Positions 9,097 through 18,798 of a DNA stretch of 64,000 nt are shown here, piece by piece. Position 1 is the first letter of the stretch. Each line of letters begins with the position of its first letter. The notes below the pieces were generated by a model. It made no database searches, was not told the DNA's origin, and worked only from the letters and a program-made list of their open reading frames with translations. Position numbers and translations under genes: made by a program. The stretch is from assembly GCF_005960665.1 (NCBI RefSeq), contig NZ_CP040676.1, positions 1,560,501 to 1,624,500 on the forward strand, in the 5' to 3' direction. Source of the DNA: Exiguobacterium mexicanum. Its GTDB lineage: Bacteria > Bacillota > Bacilli > Exiguobacteriales > Exiguobacteriaceae.

Positions 9097-9936
9097 TTAG
9101 ACTCGGTTCCACTGACGTTTCAAGTTCCCCATCAAGCGTTCCATAAAATGACGCGGCTTCGGCGGTGTCCCGGTCAATGTCGTTAAAATCCGTTCAAGCC
9201 GCCAACTGATGTCACTCTTCCGGTCCAGATGGTAAAACGGGACTTGGGCGATGACCGCTCGTCTGACCGTGGCGTCATCTGGTAAATACCCGAGGAATCG
9301 AATCGATTTCTTTAAAAACTGCTCACATGCAACTTCCATTCGTTCAAAACATTGCAGCGCTTCTTCACCCGATTGGGCCCGATTGACGATCACACCGAGC
9401 GGTAAGTCCGGACTTTGACGATGAACGAGCTTCGTATAGGCATATCCATCCATGAGCGAGGTCGGTTCAGGCGTCAAGATAAGGAACATCTCATCGCATC
9501 CCTCGATGAACTGGAGCGACGTGTCTGTCGCACCGGCCCCCATGTCGAATAACACATAATCGTATTCGGTCAGCACTTCGAGTTCACGCATAAAAAATTG
9601 CATATCTGCATGTGAGAATTGGACTAGTTCGTCGAGCCCACTTCCCCCATGTAATATATCGACACCTTGCACGTCTTTCTGAACCGAGGCGGCGAGCGGA
9701 ATTCGCGCTTTTACCGAATCCATCATCGTTCGTGACCGCGACGCGTTCAATAAGATGTGCACGTTCGCCATCCCGATGTCGAGGTCGACGATCAAGACAC
9801 GTTTCCCGAGCTCGACGAGACCGATGGCCGTATTGACGCAGACGTTCGTTTTACCGACCCCGCCTTTTCCGCTCGCAAAAGCGATTGTCGTCGGTGCGGT
9901 CTCCGTTTTCGCCCTCAGACGTCTTGCTTGGTCCAT
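9097..9936 (-). CDS. flhG: Flagellar number regulator FlhG (YlxH/MinD-like ATPase)
   Basis: A MinD/ParA-type ATPase that stimulates FlhF and controls flagellar number and placement. The 279-residue protein has the deviant Walker A loop SGKGGVGKT (about residues 22-30), the switch region VLIVDLDIGMANVHILL and DYVLFDMGAGATD. The basic N-terminal tail MDQARRLRAK is typical of the FlhF-activating segment. I start at the internal ATG at 9936, preceded by a GAAGGGTGG ribosome site; a GTG at 9945 also exists. It overlaps the flhF 3' end. Confidence 0.93.
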   Translation of the reverse strand: MDQARRLRAKTETAPTTIAFASGKGGVGKTNVCVNTAIGLVELGKRVLIVDLDIGMANVHILLNASRSRTMMDSVKARIPLAASVQKDVQGVDILHGGSGLDELVQFSHADMQFFMRELEVLTEYDYVLFDMGAGATDTSLQFIEGCDEMFLILTPEPTSLMDGYAYTKLVHRQSPDLPLGVIVNRAQSGEEALQCFERMEVACEQFLKKSIRFLGYLPDDATVRRAVIAQVPFYHLDRKSDISWRLERILTTLTGTPPKPRHFMERLMGNLKRQWNRV

Positions 9937-10994
9937 TGGGTCCACCCTTCTTTCTCAAGTAAACGATTCGTCAATCGGTCCGGCTCTCCGGCGACAAGGT
10001 CGTCCGGCACTTCTTGTCCGTCCGTCAGCCAAGCGACCGGCAGTCCGCTCTCGCGGACCATCCGATACATCGCGTGAATGTCACTCGTCTCATCGGCTTT
10101 CGTGAAGATGAGCGACTGGAGCGGCAACGGTTCGAATTGGCGATAGATCATGTCCATATCCCGCATCTTCGACGTCAAGCTGAGGACGAGCGACAAGCTC
10201 GTTTCCGAGAAATCGTGATGTCGCTCGAACTGTTCGACGTACGCCTCGTCGCGGAAGTTGCGACCGGCCGTATCAATCAAGATGATGTCTTTCCGTGCGA
10301 ACAGTTGTTTCGCTCGTTTGAAGTCATTGAAGTCGTAGGCGACCTCGACCGGGATGTCTAAAATCTCGGCGTACGTTTTCAATTGTTCGATTGCCGCGAT
10401 CCGGTACGTGTCCGTCGTGATGAGACCGACCGAGAGCCCATGCTCGAGTTTGTAGTGAGCGGCAAGTTTGGCGAGTGTCGTCGTCTTGCCAACCCCGGTC
10501 GGACCAACGAGCATCATATACCGTTTCGGTTTAGGGACAGCCAAGAAGGAACTCCGGATTTGATCACGCACGTAGCGTTCGACGACTTCCACCGATTTTG
10601 TCGTGTAATACAGCTCGTTGATCGCTTCGTCCCACGTCTCACCCCGGAACGACTCGGAGGCGAGCAGTGATTCGACATGCGCCAGCGCTGCGGGCAACCG
10701 TCTCGACGTCGACACGGTCGCCGCCTGACTTGATTCGTTCGTTTGTTGCGGTGGACGCGTCGGAGCCTTCACGGGCTTCGATGGTGCGACGGGTTTCGTC
10801 GCGGCACGCGGTTTGACAGCGAGCGGTGCTTTCTCGAGCGCGGCGATGACCTCGACGTGTTGCGATGCGAACAGGCCGAGCCAGCCTTTCTTCACTTGAC
10901 GGGAGTTCAAAATCACGGCGTCGTCACCAAACTCCTGTTTGACTTTCGCCATCGCTTCCGCCATCGTCTTGCCGGTATATTTTTTGATTTGCAT
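9915..10994 (-). CDS. flhF: Flagellar SRP-type GTPase FlhF
   Basis: Third member of the SRP GTPase family beside Ffh and FtsY; positions early flagellar structures. The 359 residues comprise a B domain with basic/proline-rich linker (about 1-100), an N domain, and a G domain. The P-loop GPTGVGKT is at 164-171, and ITTDTYRIAAIEQLKTYA and LIDTAGRNFRDEAY are recognisable. The stop is adjacent to the flhA region and the C-terminus overlaps flhG. Confidence 0.96.
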   Translation of the reverse strand: MQIKKYTGKTMAEAMAKVKQEFGDDAVILNSRQVKKGWLGLFASQHVEVIAALEKAPLAVKPRAATKPVAPSKPVKAPTRPPQQTNESSQAATVSTSRRLPAALAHVESLLASESFRGETWDEAINELYYTTKSVEVVERYVRDQIRSSFLAVPKPKRYMMLVGPTGVGKTTTLAKLAAHYKLEHGLSVGLITTDTYRIAAIEQLKTYAEILDIPVEVAYDFNDFKRAKQLFARKDIILIDTAGRNFRDEAYVEQFERHHDFSETSLSLVLSLTSKMRDMDMIYRQFEPLPLQSLIFTKADETSDIHAMYRMVRESGLPVAWLTDGQEVPDDLVAGEPDRLTNRLLEKEGWTQWTKQDV

Positions 10995-13016
10995 TTAAAT
11001 CACCCCAATACTTTTCACTTCAATCGAGCTGAGCAGCTCGTTGTAGGCGAGAACCGGCACGTCCGGATAATATCGTTCGAGCAGTTGTCTCACGAACAAA
11101 CGGATCGTCGGCGAGCATAAAATGACGGCCGAAGCCCCGTAGCGTTCGAACATCGACAGTTGCTCACCCGAGCGTTCGATAATCTCGCGCGCCTGTTCCG
11201 GGTCGAGCGCCAAATAGTTGCCGAACTCGGTTTTTTGAACGGCGTCTTGAATGAGCTGTTCGGTCTGGCCACCGAGTGTGACGACGTAGAGCGGTCCGTC
11301 CGGCGGGCTGACTTGGTCCGTCAATTGACGGGACAGGCCTTGGCGGCAATATTCGCCGAGGATATCGGCATCTTTCGTCACTTTGCCATAGTCGGCCATC
11401 GTCTCGAACAAGAGCGGTAAATTGCGAATCGAGACGTGTTCTTTCAACAGATGACGGAGCACTTTTTGAATGTCGCCAATCGATAGGACGGATGGTGTCA
11501 CGTCTTCGACGAGCACCGGGTGCGTCTCTTTCAAGTGTTCGACGAGTTGTTTCGTCTCTTCACGGCCGAGAAAGTCTGCCGAATGCTTCTTGAGCGTCTC
11601 CGTCAAATGCGTCGCGACGACCGATGGCGGATCGACGACGGTGTACCCGCTCATTTCAGCACGGGTCCGCGTCTCTTCGTCAATCCAGAGAGCCGGGAGG
11701 CCGAACGCCGGTTCCGTCGTTTCGATGCCGTATACTTCCGGGTCTTCAATGCCAGGGCTCATCGCCAAGTAATGATCGAGCAACAGCTCCCCTTCAGCGA
11801 CGACGTTGCCTTTCACTTTGATGCGGTACGCGTTCGGAGACAGTTGCAAATGATCTCGGATTCGGACCGTCGGCAAGATGAAGCCGAGTTCGAGCGCGAG
11901 CTGACGACGAATCATGACGACCCGGTCAAGCAGGTCGCCGCCCTGCGACTCATCGGCGAGCGGGATGAGTCCGTAACCGAACTCGAACTCGATGGCATCG
12001 ATTTGTAGCAGTGACACGACGGTCTCCGTCGGTGCCATTGGTTCTTCTTCCGGTAGCGGTGTATCGATGACACGTTTCATGTTGCGGCGCATCGCATACG
12101 CCCCATAGAAAGCGACACCGGCGATGATGACCGTCACCGGGAGCAGACTCGGTGAGATAAACCCGAGCATGATCACAATCGAGCCGGCGATATAGAGGAG
12201 CGTCGGATTTTGACCGAGCTGGTCGACGACGTCTTCTCCTAAATTCCCATCCGACACGGCACGCGTGACGATGATGCCGGTCGCCGTCGAGATGAGGAGC
12301 GCCGGGATTTGACCGACAAGCCCGTCCCCGATCGTCATGAGTGAGAACGTCTGGAACGCTTCACCGACCGGGAGGCCCATTTGGACGGTCCCGATGATGA
12401 TTCCAAAAATCAAGTTGATGACGACGATAATGATCCCGGCGATGGCGTCCCCTTTGACGAACTTCGAGGCCCCGTCCATCGATCCGTAAAAGTCGGCTTC
12501 ACTTTGAATTTTTTTCCGACGGATTTGAGCGTCCTTGTCGTCAATCAATCCTGAGTTCAAGTCGGCATCAATCGCCATCTGTTTACCAGGCATGGCGTCG
12601 AGCGTGAAGCGGGCCGATACTTCCGACACGCGTTCCGCCCCTTTCGTGATGACGACGAATTGGATGATGACGAGGATGAGGAAGACGACGAACCCGACGA
12701 GCACGTTTCCTCCGACGACGAAGTTCCCGAACGTCGCAATAACTTCTCCCCCGTACCCGGTCGAAAGAATCGACCGCGTCGTCGACACGTTCAATCCGAG
12801 CCGGAACAGCGTCACGATCAACAAGAGCGAAGGAAAGACTGAGAAGTCGAGCGCTTCGCGGGCGTTCATCGCGACGAGCAAAATCAGCAAGGCAATCAGT
12901 ATATTAACAATGATTAAAAAATCTAATATGAACCCCGGTAACGGGATGACGAGCATGACGACGATCATAAGAACGCCGATCAATACCGCGAAATCTTTCG
13001 CTTTTACAGCCAACAC
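10995..13016 (-). CDS. flhA: Flagellar export gate protein FlhA
   Basis: Core membrane component of the flagellar type III secretion apparatus, a nonameric gate with a cytoplasmic substrate-docking ring. The 673-residue protein has eight or so N-terminal membrane segments (about 1-310). The conserved loop region reads RFTLDAMPGKQMAIDADL, and the rest is a large cytoplasmic domain. The start is a GTG at 13016 with a GGAGGAG site; the adjacent TTG at 13013 is an alternative. It precedes flhF directly. Confidence 0.97.
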   Translation of the reverse strand: MLAVKAKDFAVLIGVLMIVVMLVIPLPGFILDFLIIVNILIALLILLVAMNAREALDFSVFPSLLLIVTLFRLGLNVSTTRSILSTGYGGEVIATFGNFVVGGNVLVGFVVFLILVIIQFVVITKGAERVSEVSARFTLDAMPGKQMAIDADLNSGLIDDKDAQIRRKKIQSEADFYGSMDGASKFVKGDAIAGIIIVVINLIFGIIIGTVQMGLPVGEAFQTFSLMTIGDGLVGQIPALLISTATGIIVTRAVSDGNLGEDVVDQLGQNPTLLYIAGSIVIMLGFISPSLLPVTVIIAGVAFYGAYAMRRNMKRVIDTPLPEEEPMAPTETVVSLLQIDAIEFEFGYGLIPLADESQGGDLLDRVVMIRRQLALELGFILPTVRIRDHLQLSPNAYRIKVKGNVVAEGELLLDHYLAMSPGIEDPEVYGIETTEPAFGLPALWIDEETRTRAEMSGYTVVDPPSVVATHLTETLKKHSADFLGREETKQLVEHLKETHPVLVEDVTPSVLSIGDIQKVLRHLLKEHVSIRNLPLLFETMADYGKVTKDADILGEYCRQGLSRQLTDQVSPPDGPLYVVTLGGQTEQLIQDAVQKTEFGNYLALDPEQAREIIERSGEQLSMFERYGASAVILCSPTIRLFVRQLLERYYPDVPVLAYNELLSSIEVKSIGVI

Positions 13017-13026
13017 ATACTCCTCC

Positions 13027-14118
13027 TCAAGACGGTTGTTTCAATTGATAGACGAACGCAAGCACTTCAGCGATCGCCTGATAAAACGACTCGTCAACGA
13101 CTTCCCCGATATCCATTTGGGCGTAAAGTGCGCGGGCCAACGGTTTATTTTCCACAATCGGGATGTCATGTTCTTTGGCCACGTCGCGGATGTTGAAGGC
13201 GACTTGGTCGACGCCTTTGGCGACGACGAGCGGCGCAAAGTCTTTCGTGTCGTCATAGCGAATGACGACGGCATAATGGGTCGGGTTCGTGATGACGACG
13301 TCCGCGTTCGGAATCTCTTGCATCATGCGGCGCATCGCCATCTCCCGTTGTTGTTGTTTGATTTTTGACTTGATGAGCGGGTCACCTTCACTGTTTTTAT
13401 ACTCGTCCTTCACATCTTGTTTCGACATGCGAATCGATTTTTCAAAATCGAATCGTTGATAGAAAAAGTCGAGCAACGCGAGTGCGAGCAAGGCGACGCT
13501 CACCCATAGTCCAAGTTCGATCGTGATGCTCGCGAGCGCGATAACCGATTCACGGACATGTTCGACAGCCATCCGGGACAGCTCTTTTTGATTCTGCCAG
13601 AGCACGGCAACAGCAGTCGTCAGGATAATCAATAATTTGAATAAGGACTTTAAAAATTCGACGACCGCTTTCATACTGATAATCCGCTTGACCCCTTTGA
13701 TCGGGTCGATGCGTTCGAGTTTCGGTTGGATCGCCTCTGCCGAGAACAACGTCCCGATTTGAAGATAGTTGATCAAAATCCCGAACACGACCGCGACGAC
13801 GAAGAACGGTCCCACAATCAAACCGACACGAAGCAACAAGTCGGTAAGCATCCCGGACAATCCATTCGATAAGTCGAACAACAAGTAACTCGTACCGAGC
13901 AAATCTTTCGTCAACCCGAACAGTTGCTTGCCGAGATACGGACCTAAAAACGATAACATGAGAAACATCGCGAACAAGGCGAACGCGCCGGTCAAATCGG
14001 CCGACTTGGCGACTTGTCCTTTCTTGCGCGAGTCCTCCCGCTTACGCGGGGTCGCTTTTTCGGTTTTTTCTCCTGCAAAAAATTGAAGATCGACCGATAA
14101 GGTATATAGAGGCTTCAT
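13027..14118 (-). CDS. flhB: Flagellar export switch protein FlhB
   Basis: Export-gate protein that changes substrate class from hook to filament after autocleavage. The 363 residues include four membrane segments and a cytoplasmic domain with the self-cleavage motif NPTH at 278-281 in VVITNPTHYAVVIRYDD. The N-terminus reads LQFFAGEKTEKATPRKREDS, typical of the family. Its ATG overlaps the fliR stop by four bases. A separate protein resembling only the part after NPTH is encoded at 39054-39323. Confidence 0.97.
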   Translation of the reverse strand: MKPLYTLSVDLQFFAGEKTEKATPRKREDSRKKGQVAKSADLTGAFALFAMFLMLSFLGPYLGKQLFGLTKDLLGTSYLLFDLSNGLSGMLTDLLLRVGLIVGPFFVVAVVFGILINYLQIGTLFSAEAIQPKLERIDPIKGVKRIISMKAVVEFLKSLFKLLIILTTAVAVLWQNQKELSRMAVEHVRESVIALASITIELGLWVSVALLALALLDFFYQRFDFEKSIRMSKQDVKDEYKNSEGDPLIKSKIKQQQREMAMRRMMQEIPNADVVITNPTHYAVVIRYDDTKDFAPLVVAKGVDQVAFNIRDVAKEHDIPIVENKPLARALYAQMDIGEVVDESFYQAIAEVLAFVYQLKQPS

Positions 14119-14885
14119 GAGGCGTCTCCTAGCAATGTCATAAAATCACGCAACACTTCTTGTAAAATCGGGATGAACTGGCTGATGCCGTTCAAGGTCA
14201 ACCCCATCATGACGACCATGACCGAGAAACCTGCAATCAGTTTGAATGAGAATCCGATTGCAAAAATATTGAACTGCGGGGCCGATTTCGCCAAGAACCC
14301 AAGCGCCATGTCGACAAGCAAGAGCGATGCCATGAGCGGAAAGGCGAGCTGTAAAGCGACCATCATCGTCATCGTGACGACCTTCACGGCCATCATGAGC
14401 GACGCTTCACTAAAGTTGATGATCGGCTGGCCCGGTGGATATATTTGAAAGCTATAATAGATGCCATCGATCAGCAGTAAATGTAAATTGCTCGACAGCA
14501 TGATAAACAATGTGAAGATGTAATAAAAACGTCCGATCAATGGCGACTGGCCTCCGAACATCGGGTCATACGCCGATGCCATCGCGAGTCCGAGCTGCAA
14601 ATCGATGACCCCTCCCGCAATCTGGGGCGCAAAGAACAAAATATTGATCAATATGCCGAGCACCAAGCCGATCAGCACTTCGTATAACACTTGCAAGATA
14701 TAGGCTTGCCCGAGCTCGAGCGGCTCCGTCACCGTGAACATCGCATAGTAGGCTAAAAAAGCACTGAAGGCGACGCGATGCATGACAGGTAGCTGTCGGG
14801 ATGAAAACAACGGGACGCTCACGAAGAAACCGGACAGACGTGCGAACGTCAAACCGTATAGACTGATAAAATCGACCGCGTTCAT
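14115..14885 (-). CDS. fliR: Flagellar export gate protein FliR
   Basis: Integral membrane part of the FliPQR export pore. I place the start at the ATG at 14885 (MNAVDFISLYGLTFARLSGF), giving 256 residues, the family length. The open frame extends much further upstream, but that part lies antisense-free inside fliQ and has no FliR character. Five to six membrane segments are visible. The ATG overlaps the fliQ stop (ATGA). Confidence 0.95.
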   Translation of the reverse strand: MNAVDFISLYGLTFARLSGFFVSVPLFSSRQLPVMHRVAFSAFLAYYAMFTVTEPLELGQAYILQVLYEVLIGLVLGILINILFFAPQIAGGVIDLQLGLAMASAYDPMFGGQSPLIGRFYYIFTLFIMLSSNLHLLLIDGIYYSFQIYPPGQPIINFSEASLMMAVKVVTMTMMVALQLAFPLMASLLLVDMALGFLAKSAPQFNIFAIGFSFKLIAGFSVMVVMMGLTLNGISQFIPILQEVLRDFMTLLGDAS

Positions 14886-15154
14886 TTCGAGGCGACCTCG
14901 ACCATCAGTTCGAAAATCAATCGGGTGAACCCTTCGATCTGTTGCAGCATCCAAGGCCCAAAGATGACGAGCCCGATAAACACCGAGACGATTTTTGGGA
15001 CGAACGATAACGTCTGCTCTTGAATCTGTGTCGTCGCCTGTAAAATCGAAATGACGAGACCGACGACGAGTGAAATCAACAAGAGTGGCATCGAGATTTT
15101 TAATAACGTCCACACACTCTCCGTCGCCAAATAGATGACCATTTCCTGCGTCAT
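14882..15154 (-). CDS. fliQ: Flagellar export gate protein FliQ
   Basis: Small pore subunit of the flagellar export gate. It has 90 residues with two membrane hairpins, beginning MTQEMVIYLATESVWTLL and containing ISILQATTQIQEQTLSFVPK, the family signature. It lies between fliP and fliR with a four-base overlap to fliR. Confidence 0.97.
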   Translation of the reverse strand: MTQEMVIYLATESVWTLLKISMPLLLISLVVGLVISILQATTQIQEQTLSFVPKIVSVFIGLVIFGPWMLQQIEGFTRLIFELMVEVASK

Positions 15155-15165
15155 ATTCGTTCCTC

Positions 15166-15831
15166 CTACATACTTCTAAGCAAGGACTCCACAATCAAGT
15201 GCCATCCATCCACCAACACAAACAATAACAGTTTGAACGGCAAGGCGATCATGACCGGTGGAAGCATCATCATCCCCATCGACATGAGGACACTCGCCAC
15301 AACCATATCGATAATTAAGAACGGCAAGAAGATCATGAATCCGATTTGAAACGCCGTTTTCAGTTCACTAATCGCATAGGCCGGGACCATCGCGAGGAGT
15401 GGGACGTCTTCGACCGACTCAGGTTGCTCATAGTTCCCATATTTAATGAATAATTGCAAATCTTCTTGGCGCGTGTATTGGGCCATGAACCGCTTCATCG
15501 TATTCCCCGCCTCTTCGAACGCCTCGTCTTGACTGATTCGGTCGTCCATGTATGGCGACAGTGCCTTGTCATTCAACTCCGATAGCACCGGTGACATGAC
15601 GAACAACGTGATGAACAGGGCGAGCCCGATAATCAGTTGGTTCGGCGGTGTTTGCTGCGTACCGAGCGCCGGACGGATAAAGGAAAGTACGACGACGACG
15701 CGCGTGAAACAAGTCATCAAGATTAAGAAAGATGGCGCGAGCGTGAGCAGTGTCAACACGACTAACAATTTGATCGAAGTCGATGTGCTGTCTGGTGTCT
15801 CTAGGTTGATCAGTTGTTCAATCGTCGTCAT
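15166..15831 (-). CDS. fliP: Flagellar export gate protein FliP
   Basis: Pentameric pore component of the flagellar export gate. The 221 residues show the signatures TCFTRVVVVLSFIRPALGTQ and TPPNQLIIGLALF, a polar periplasmic loop (about 90-140), and the C-terminal block ELKTAFQIGFMIFLPFLIID. A cleavable signal peptide is less evident than in some homologues. The start overlaps the fliO stop by four bases. Confidence 0.97.
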   Translation of the reverse strand: MTTIEQLINLETPDSTSTSIKLLVVLTLLTLAPSFLILMTCFTRVVVVLSFIRPALGTQQTPPNQLIIGLALFITLFVMSPVLSELNDKALSPYMDDRISQDEAFEEAGNTMKRFMAQYTRQEDLQLFIKYGNYEQPESVEDVPLLAMVPAYAISELKTAFQIGFMIFLPFLIIDMVVASVLMSMGMMMLPPVMIALPFKLLLFVLVDGWHLIVESLLRSM

Positions 15832-16322
15832 CGTTTCTTCCTCACTTCTTCAATCTGGGCCAATTGCTGTTTAAACGTGTCGAGAAAAGCCGATGTGTTC
15901 GAGTTGTTCAAGGCTGGCGCGTCGTGGACCGCTTCATCCATCGCTTCGGCATCGACCCGATCAAGCAGTTGAATCGAGTCACCGACTCCGAGCACGTAAA
16001 CTTGTTCGCCGAGCTTGACGAGTTGTACCGATCGGTCTTTGCCGAGCGGTACCCCGCCGAGATGTGTCAAATGCTGTGCCGTTTTGACGCCTTGCGTGCG
16101 TGCGTTCAACCAACGCACGAGGACGAGAAAACCGCCGATGACAACGACCATGCTCAAGATGAGCTTGATCGCTGTCCCGACCGATGAGACGGCCGATTTC
16201 ACCGGCTGGTCTTCAGCGTCTGGCTGTTGTTGCTCGAACTGTTGATCGACGGTGGCGGCCTCGACCGTGGCCGGGACGCTTAGCCCGACCACGAGAAGGA
16301 TAATCAACCACCACTTGTTCAT
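15828..16322 (-). CDS. fliO: Flagellar biosynthesis protein FliO (FliZ of Bacillus)
   Basis: Accessory membrane protein that helps assemble the FliPQR gate. The 164 residues begin with a signal peptide (MNKWWLIILLVVGLSVPATVEA). A periplasmic polar segment follows, then a membrane helix at about 57-77 (KLILSMVVVIGGFLVLVRWL) and a cytoplasmic FliO domain containing GGVPLGKDRSVQLVKLGEQV. The frame is open upstream into cheY, but the ATG overlapping the cheY stop fits the signal peptide. Confidence 0.92.
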   Translation of the reverse strand: MNKWWLIILLVVGLSVPATVEAATVDQQFEQQQPDAEDQPVKSAVSSVGTAIKLILSMVVVIGGFLVLVRWLNARTQGVKTAQHLTHLGGVPLGKDRSVQLVKLGEQVYVLGVGDSIQLLDRVDAEAMDEAVHDAPALNNSNTSAFLDTFKQQLAQIEEVRKKR

Positions 16323-16684
16323 TGTGCGACCGTTTTCGAAACCGCTTCGACGACCCGTTCCGCATTGAACGGCTTGACGATGAAGTCTTTCGCCCCAGCT
16401 TGAATTGCGTCGATAACCATCGCTTGTTGTCCCATCGCAGAACACATGATTACTTTCGCGTTTGAATCAAAGCCACGAATTTCTTTCAAAGCGGCCAAAC
16501 CGTCCATCTCTGGCATCGTGATGTCGAGCGTGACGAGGTCCGGCATGAGTTCACGATATTTTGCGACCGCATCCACACCGTTCTCCGCTTCCCCTACGAC
16601 TTCAAATCCATTCTTTGTCAAGATATCCTTAATCATCATGCGCATGAACGCCGCATCATCTACCACCAAAATTTTTGCACTCAT
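16319..16684 (-). CDS. cheY: Chemotaxis response regulator CheY
   Basis: Single-domain response regulator that binds the flagellar switch when phosphorylated. The 121 residues have the acidic pair Asp9/Asp10, phospho-acceptor Asp54 (VTLDITMPEMDG), Ser82 in the position usually Thr or Ser, and Lys104 (DFIVKPF). It lies between fliY and fliO as in B. subtilis, overlapping fliO by four bases. Confidence 0.97.
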   Translation of the reverse strand: MSAKILVVDDAAFMRMMIKDILTKNGFEVVGEAENGVDAVAKYRELMPDLVTLDITMPEMDGLAALKEIRGFDSNAKVIMCSAMGQQAMVIDAIQAGAKDFIVKPFNAERVVEAVSKTVAQ

Positions 16685-16696
16685 TGTTCTTCCTCC

Positions 16697-17803
16697 TTAA
16701 ACGATGCCAATCCGCTCGTGCGGTTGGATAATTTCTGTTACACGGACCCCGAAGTTCTCTTCGATGACGACGACTTCGCCGCGGGCAATCCGTTGTTGGT
16801 TCACATAAATATCGACCGGCTCACCGGCAAGTTTATCGAGTTCGATGATCGAGCCTTGCGACAACTCAAGCACTTCGCGGACCGAACGTTTCGTCCGCCC
16901 GAGCTCGACCGTCACGCTGAGCGGCACGTCATACAACAGACCGAGGTTCGCTGGAATCGAATCGTTCGTCGCAGGCGCATGCAGTGGCATGAATTCCGCT
17001 TGACTGACAGCGACTTCCGGTGCCGACTTCACTTCCTGACGTACAGGTTGTTGAGGAGCCGGTGCGGCCGGTGCTTTTGGTGCTTCTTGCTTCGGGGCGG
17101 CCGCAGCAGGTACGACCGGTTGCGGGGATGTGGCCGTCATCAATTCATTGACGAGCTGTTTCCCGAATTGAATCGGTGCGATTTGAACGATTTTTGAGTC
17201 GATCAACGTACCGACTTTCAAATTGAACTCGATCAACACCATCGTCTCCCAAAGTTCGAGACGATCGATGATCGTTTGGGTCTTCGTCGCATCGAACACT
17301 TCGACGAGCGGCGGTGAAATGTCAATTTTTTTTGAGAATACCGTCGACAAAGATGTCGCCGCTGCCCCCATCATTTGGTTCATCGCTTCTTGGACGGCCG
17401 AGAGTCGAATTTCGTCCAACCCTTCCGGATCGACATCGATCCCGTTCCCGCCAAGCATCAAATCCGAGATGATGGCCGCATCCTCACGTGTCAACACGAG
17501 GACGTTTTCGCCTTTCAAACCTTCTGTGTAACCGACGCGAAGCGCCACGTGCGGTGTTGGATAACGCTCACGGAGCGCATCGATTGTAACTTCACTGACG
17601 ATTGGGGTCGTGATTTCTACTTTTTGTTGCAGTAACGTCGATAGTGCCGTCGCCGAGTTACCGAACGAGATATTCCCGATCTCTCCTAAGGCGTCGCTCT
17701 CCATCGAGTCAAGATGCTCTTCGGGCTTCGCCTCTGGTTTTGACGAGTCGCTCGTCCCTCGTAATAACGCGTCTATCTCATCTTGTGACAACATCTCACT
17801 CAT
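16697..17803 (-). CDS. fliY: Flagellar motor switch phosphatase FliY
   Basis: Rotor C-ring protein with CheY-P phosphatase activity, replacing FliN in Bacilli. The 368 residues include an N-terminal CheY-binding peptide (MSEMLSQDEIDALL). A CheC-like middle domain has two E-x2-N sites (ESDALGEIGNISFGNSATAL near 35-54 and a later AVQEAMNQMMGAA). A proline/alanine-rich linker and a C-terminal FliN domain (DVPLSVTVELGRTKRSVREV) follow. The second motif has a glutamate but should be checked for activity. The ATG overlaps fliM. Confidence 0.95.
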   Translation of the reverse strand: MSEMLSQDEIDALLRGTSDSSKPEAKPEEHLDSMESDALGEIGNISFGNSATALSTLLQQKVEITTPIVSEVTIDALRERYPTPHVALRVGYTEGLKGENVLVLTREDAAIISDLMLGGNGIDVDPEGLDEIRLSAVQEAMNQMMGAAATSLSTVFSKKIDISPPLVEVFDATKTQTIIDRLELWETMVLIEFNLKVGTLIDSKIVQIAPIQFGKQLVNELMTATSPQPVVPAAAAPKQEAPKAPAAPAPQQPVRQEVKSAPEVAVSQAEFMPLHAPATNDSIPANLGLLYDVPLSVTVELGRTKRSVREVLELSQGSIIELDKLAGEPVDIYVNQQRIARGEVVVIEENFGVRVTEIIQPHERIGIV

Positions 17804-18789
17804 TGCTCTTCCTCCTTCACCCGGTGGAGCACTTGGACGGCCATCCGCTTCCCGCTCACACCGACTTGCCCTTTGAACACTTTATTTTCCCCTACCATGA
17901 TGGATAATGGGTCTTTCACCAATTGGTCGAGCGTCAAACAATCCCCGACCTCTAAATGTAACAAGTCACCGAACGTGATCGTCGTCTCTCCGAGCAGAGA
18001 AACGACCTCAACCGTCGAGTTCATCAATTGGGCTTTGAGCGGTTCCTTGCTGTTGCCGCTCGCATTGCGGCGGTTGGCCTCCTGCATCCAGTAATGGCTC
18101 GACAGTTTGGATAACACCGGCTCGATCGTCACGAACGGCAAGCAGACGTTGATCGTGCCGCTCACCTCGCCGATGGTGACACCGATCGAGATAAGGACGA
18201 CCGTCTCGTTTGGCGAGACGAGTTGAAGAAACTGCGGATTGACCTCGACCGCGGTCATCTCTGACTTGATCACGGCAATCGACTCCCACGCCTCCCCGTA
18301 TCCGGCAAACGCTCGTTTATATAACTGGGTCAAGATGCGCATCTCGATTTCTGTGAAGCTCTCGACTTTTTCGATTTCGACCCCTGGACCACCAAGCAGA
18401 CGGTCGAGCATCGCATATGAGATGTTCGGGTTGACCTCGATGATGAAGCGGCCGTTGAGCGGCGGAGCCTCAATCAAGTTGATCATCGTCATACTTGGGA
18501 TGGAATGAATGAATTCATCGTACGGGAGCTGCTCGACCGAATTGACCGTGAACTGCACGTATGTCCGGAGCTGAGCCGAAAAGAACGTCGTCAACATGCG
18601 CGTGAAATGTTCATGGATTCGGGTCAGACTTCGGATTTGGTCTTTCGAGAAGCGGACCGCCCGTTTAAAGTCATATTGCCGAACCTTCCGCTCTTCTTCT
18701 TGATTTAAAAAGGAGTCGGCTTCGACGTCGCCACTGCTTAACGCCGATAGCAAGGCATCAATTTCTTGTTGAGATAAGACTTCTCCCAT
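17800..18789 (-). CDS. fliM: Flagellar motor switch protein FliM
   Basis: C-ring subunit binding CheY-P. The 329 residues begin with the CheY-binding motif MGEVLSQQEIDALLSAL. A middle CheC-like domain lacks phosphatase motifs, and a C-terminal FliN-like domain contains LLGETTITFGDLLHLEVGD. It is four bases into fliY and ten bases after fliL. Confidence 0.97.
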   Translation of the reverse strand: MGEVLSQQEIDALLSALSSGDVEADSFLNQEEERKVRQYDFKRAVRFSKDQIRSLTRIHEHFTRMLTTFFSAQLRTYVQFTVNSVEQLPYDEFIHSIPSMTMINLIEAPPLNGRFIIEVNPNISYAMLDRLLGGPGVEIEKVESFTEIEMRILTQLYKRAFAGYGEAWESIAVIKSEMTAVEVNPQFLQLVSPNETVVLISIGVTIGEVSGTINVCLPFVTIEPVLSKLSSHYWMQEANRRNASGNSKEPLKAQLMNSTVEVVSLLGETTITFGDLLHLEVGDCLTLDQLVKDPLSIMVGENKVFKGQVGVSGKRMAVQVLHRVKEEEQ

Positions 18790-18798
18790 GATGCCACC

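Noticed and set aside
14115-15194. Possible 359-residue FliR
   Set aside because: The extra 103 residues overlap fliQ and fliP and are not hydrophobic; the ATG at 14885 yields normal FliR.
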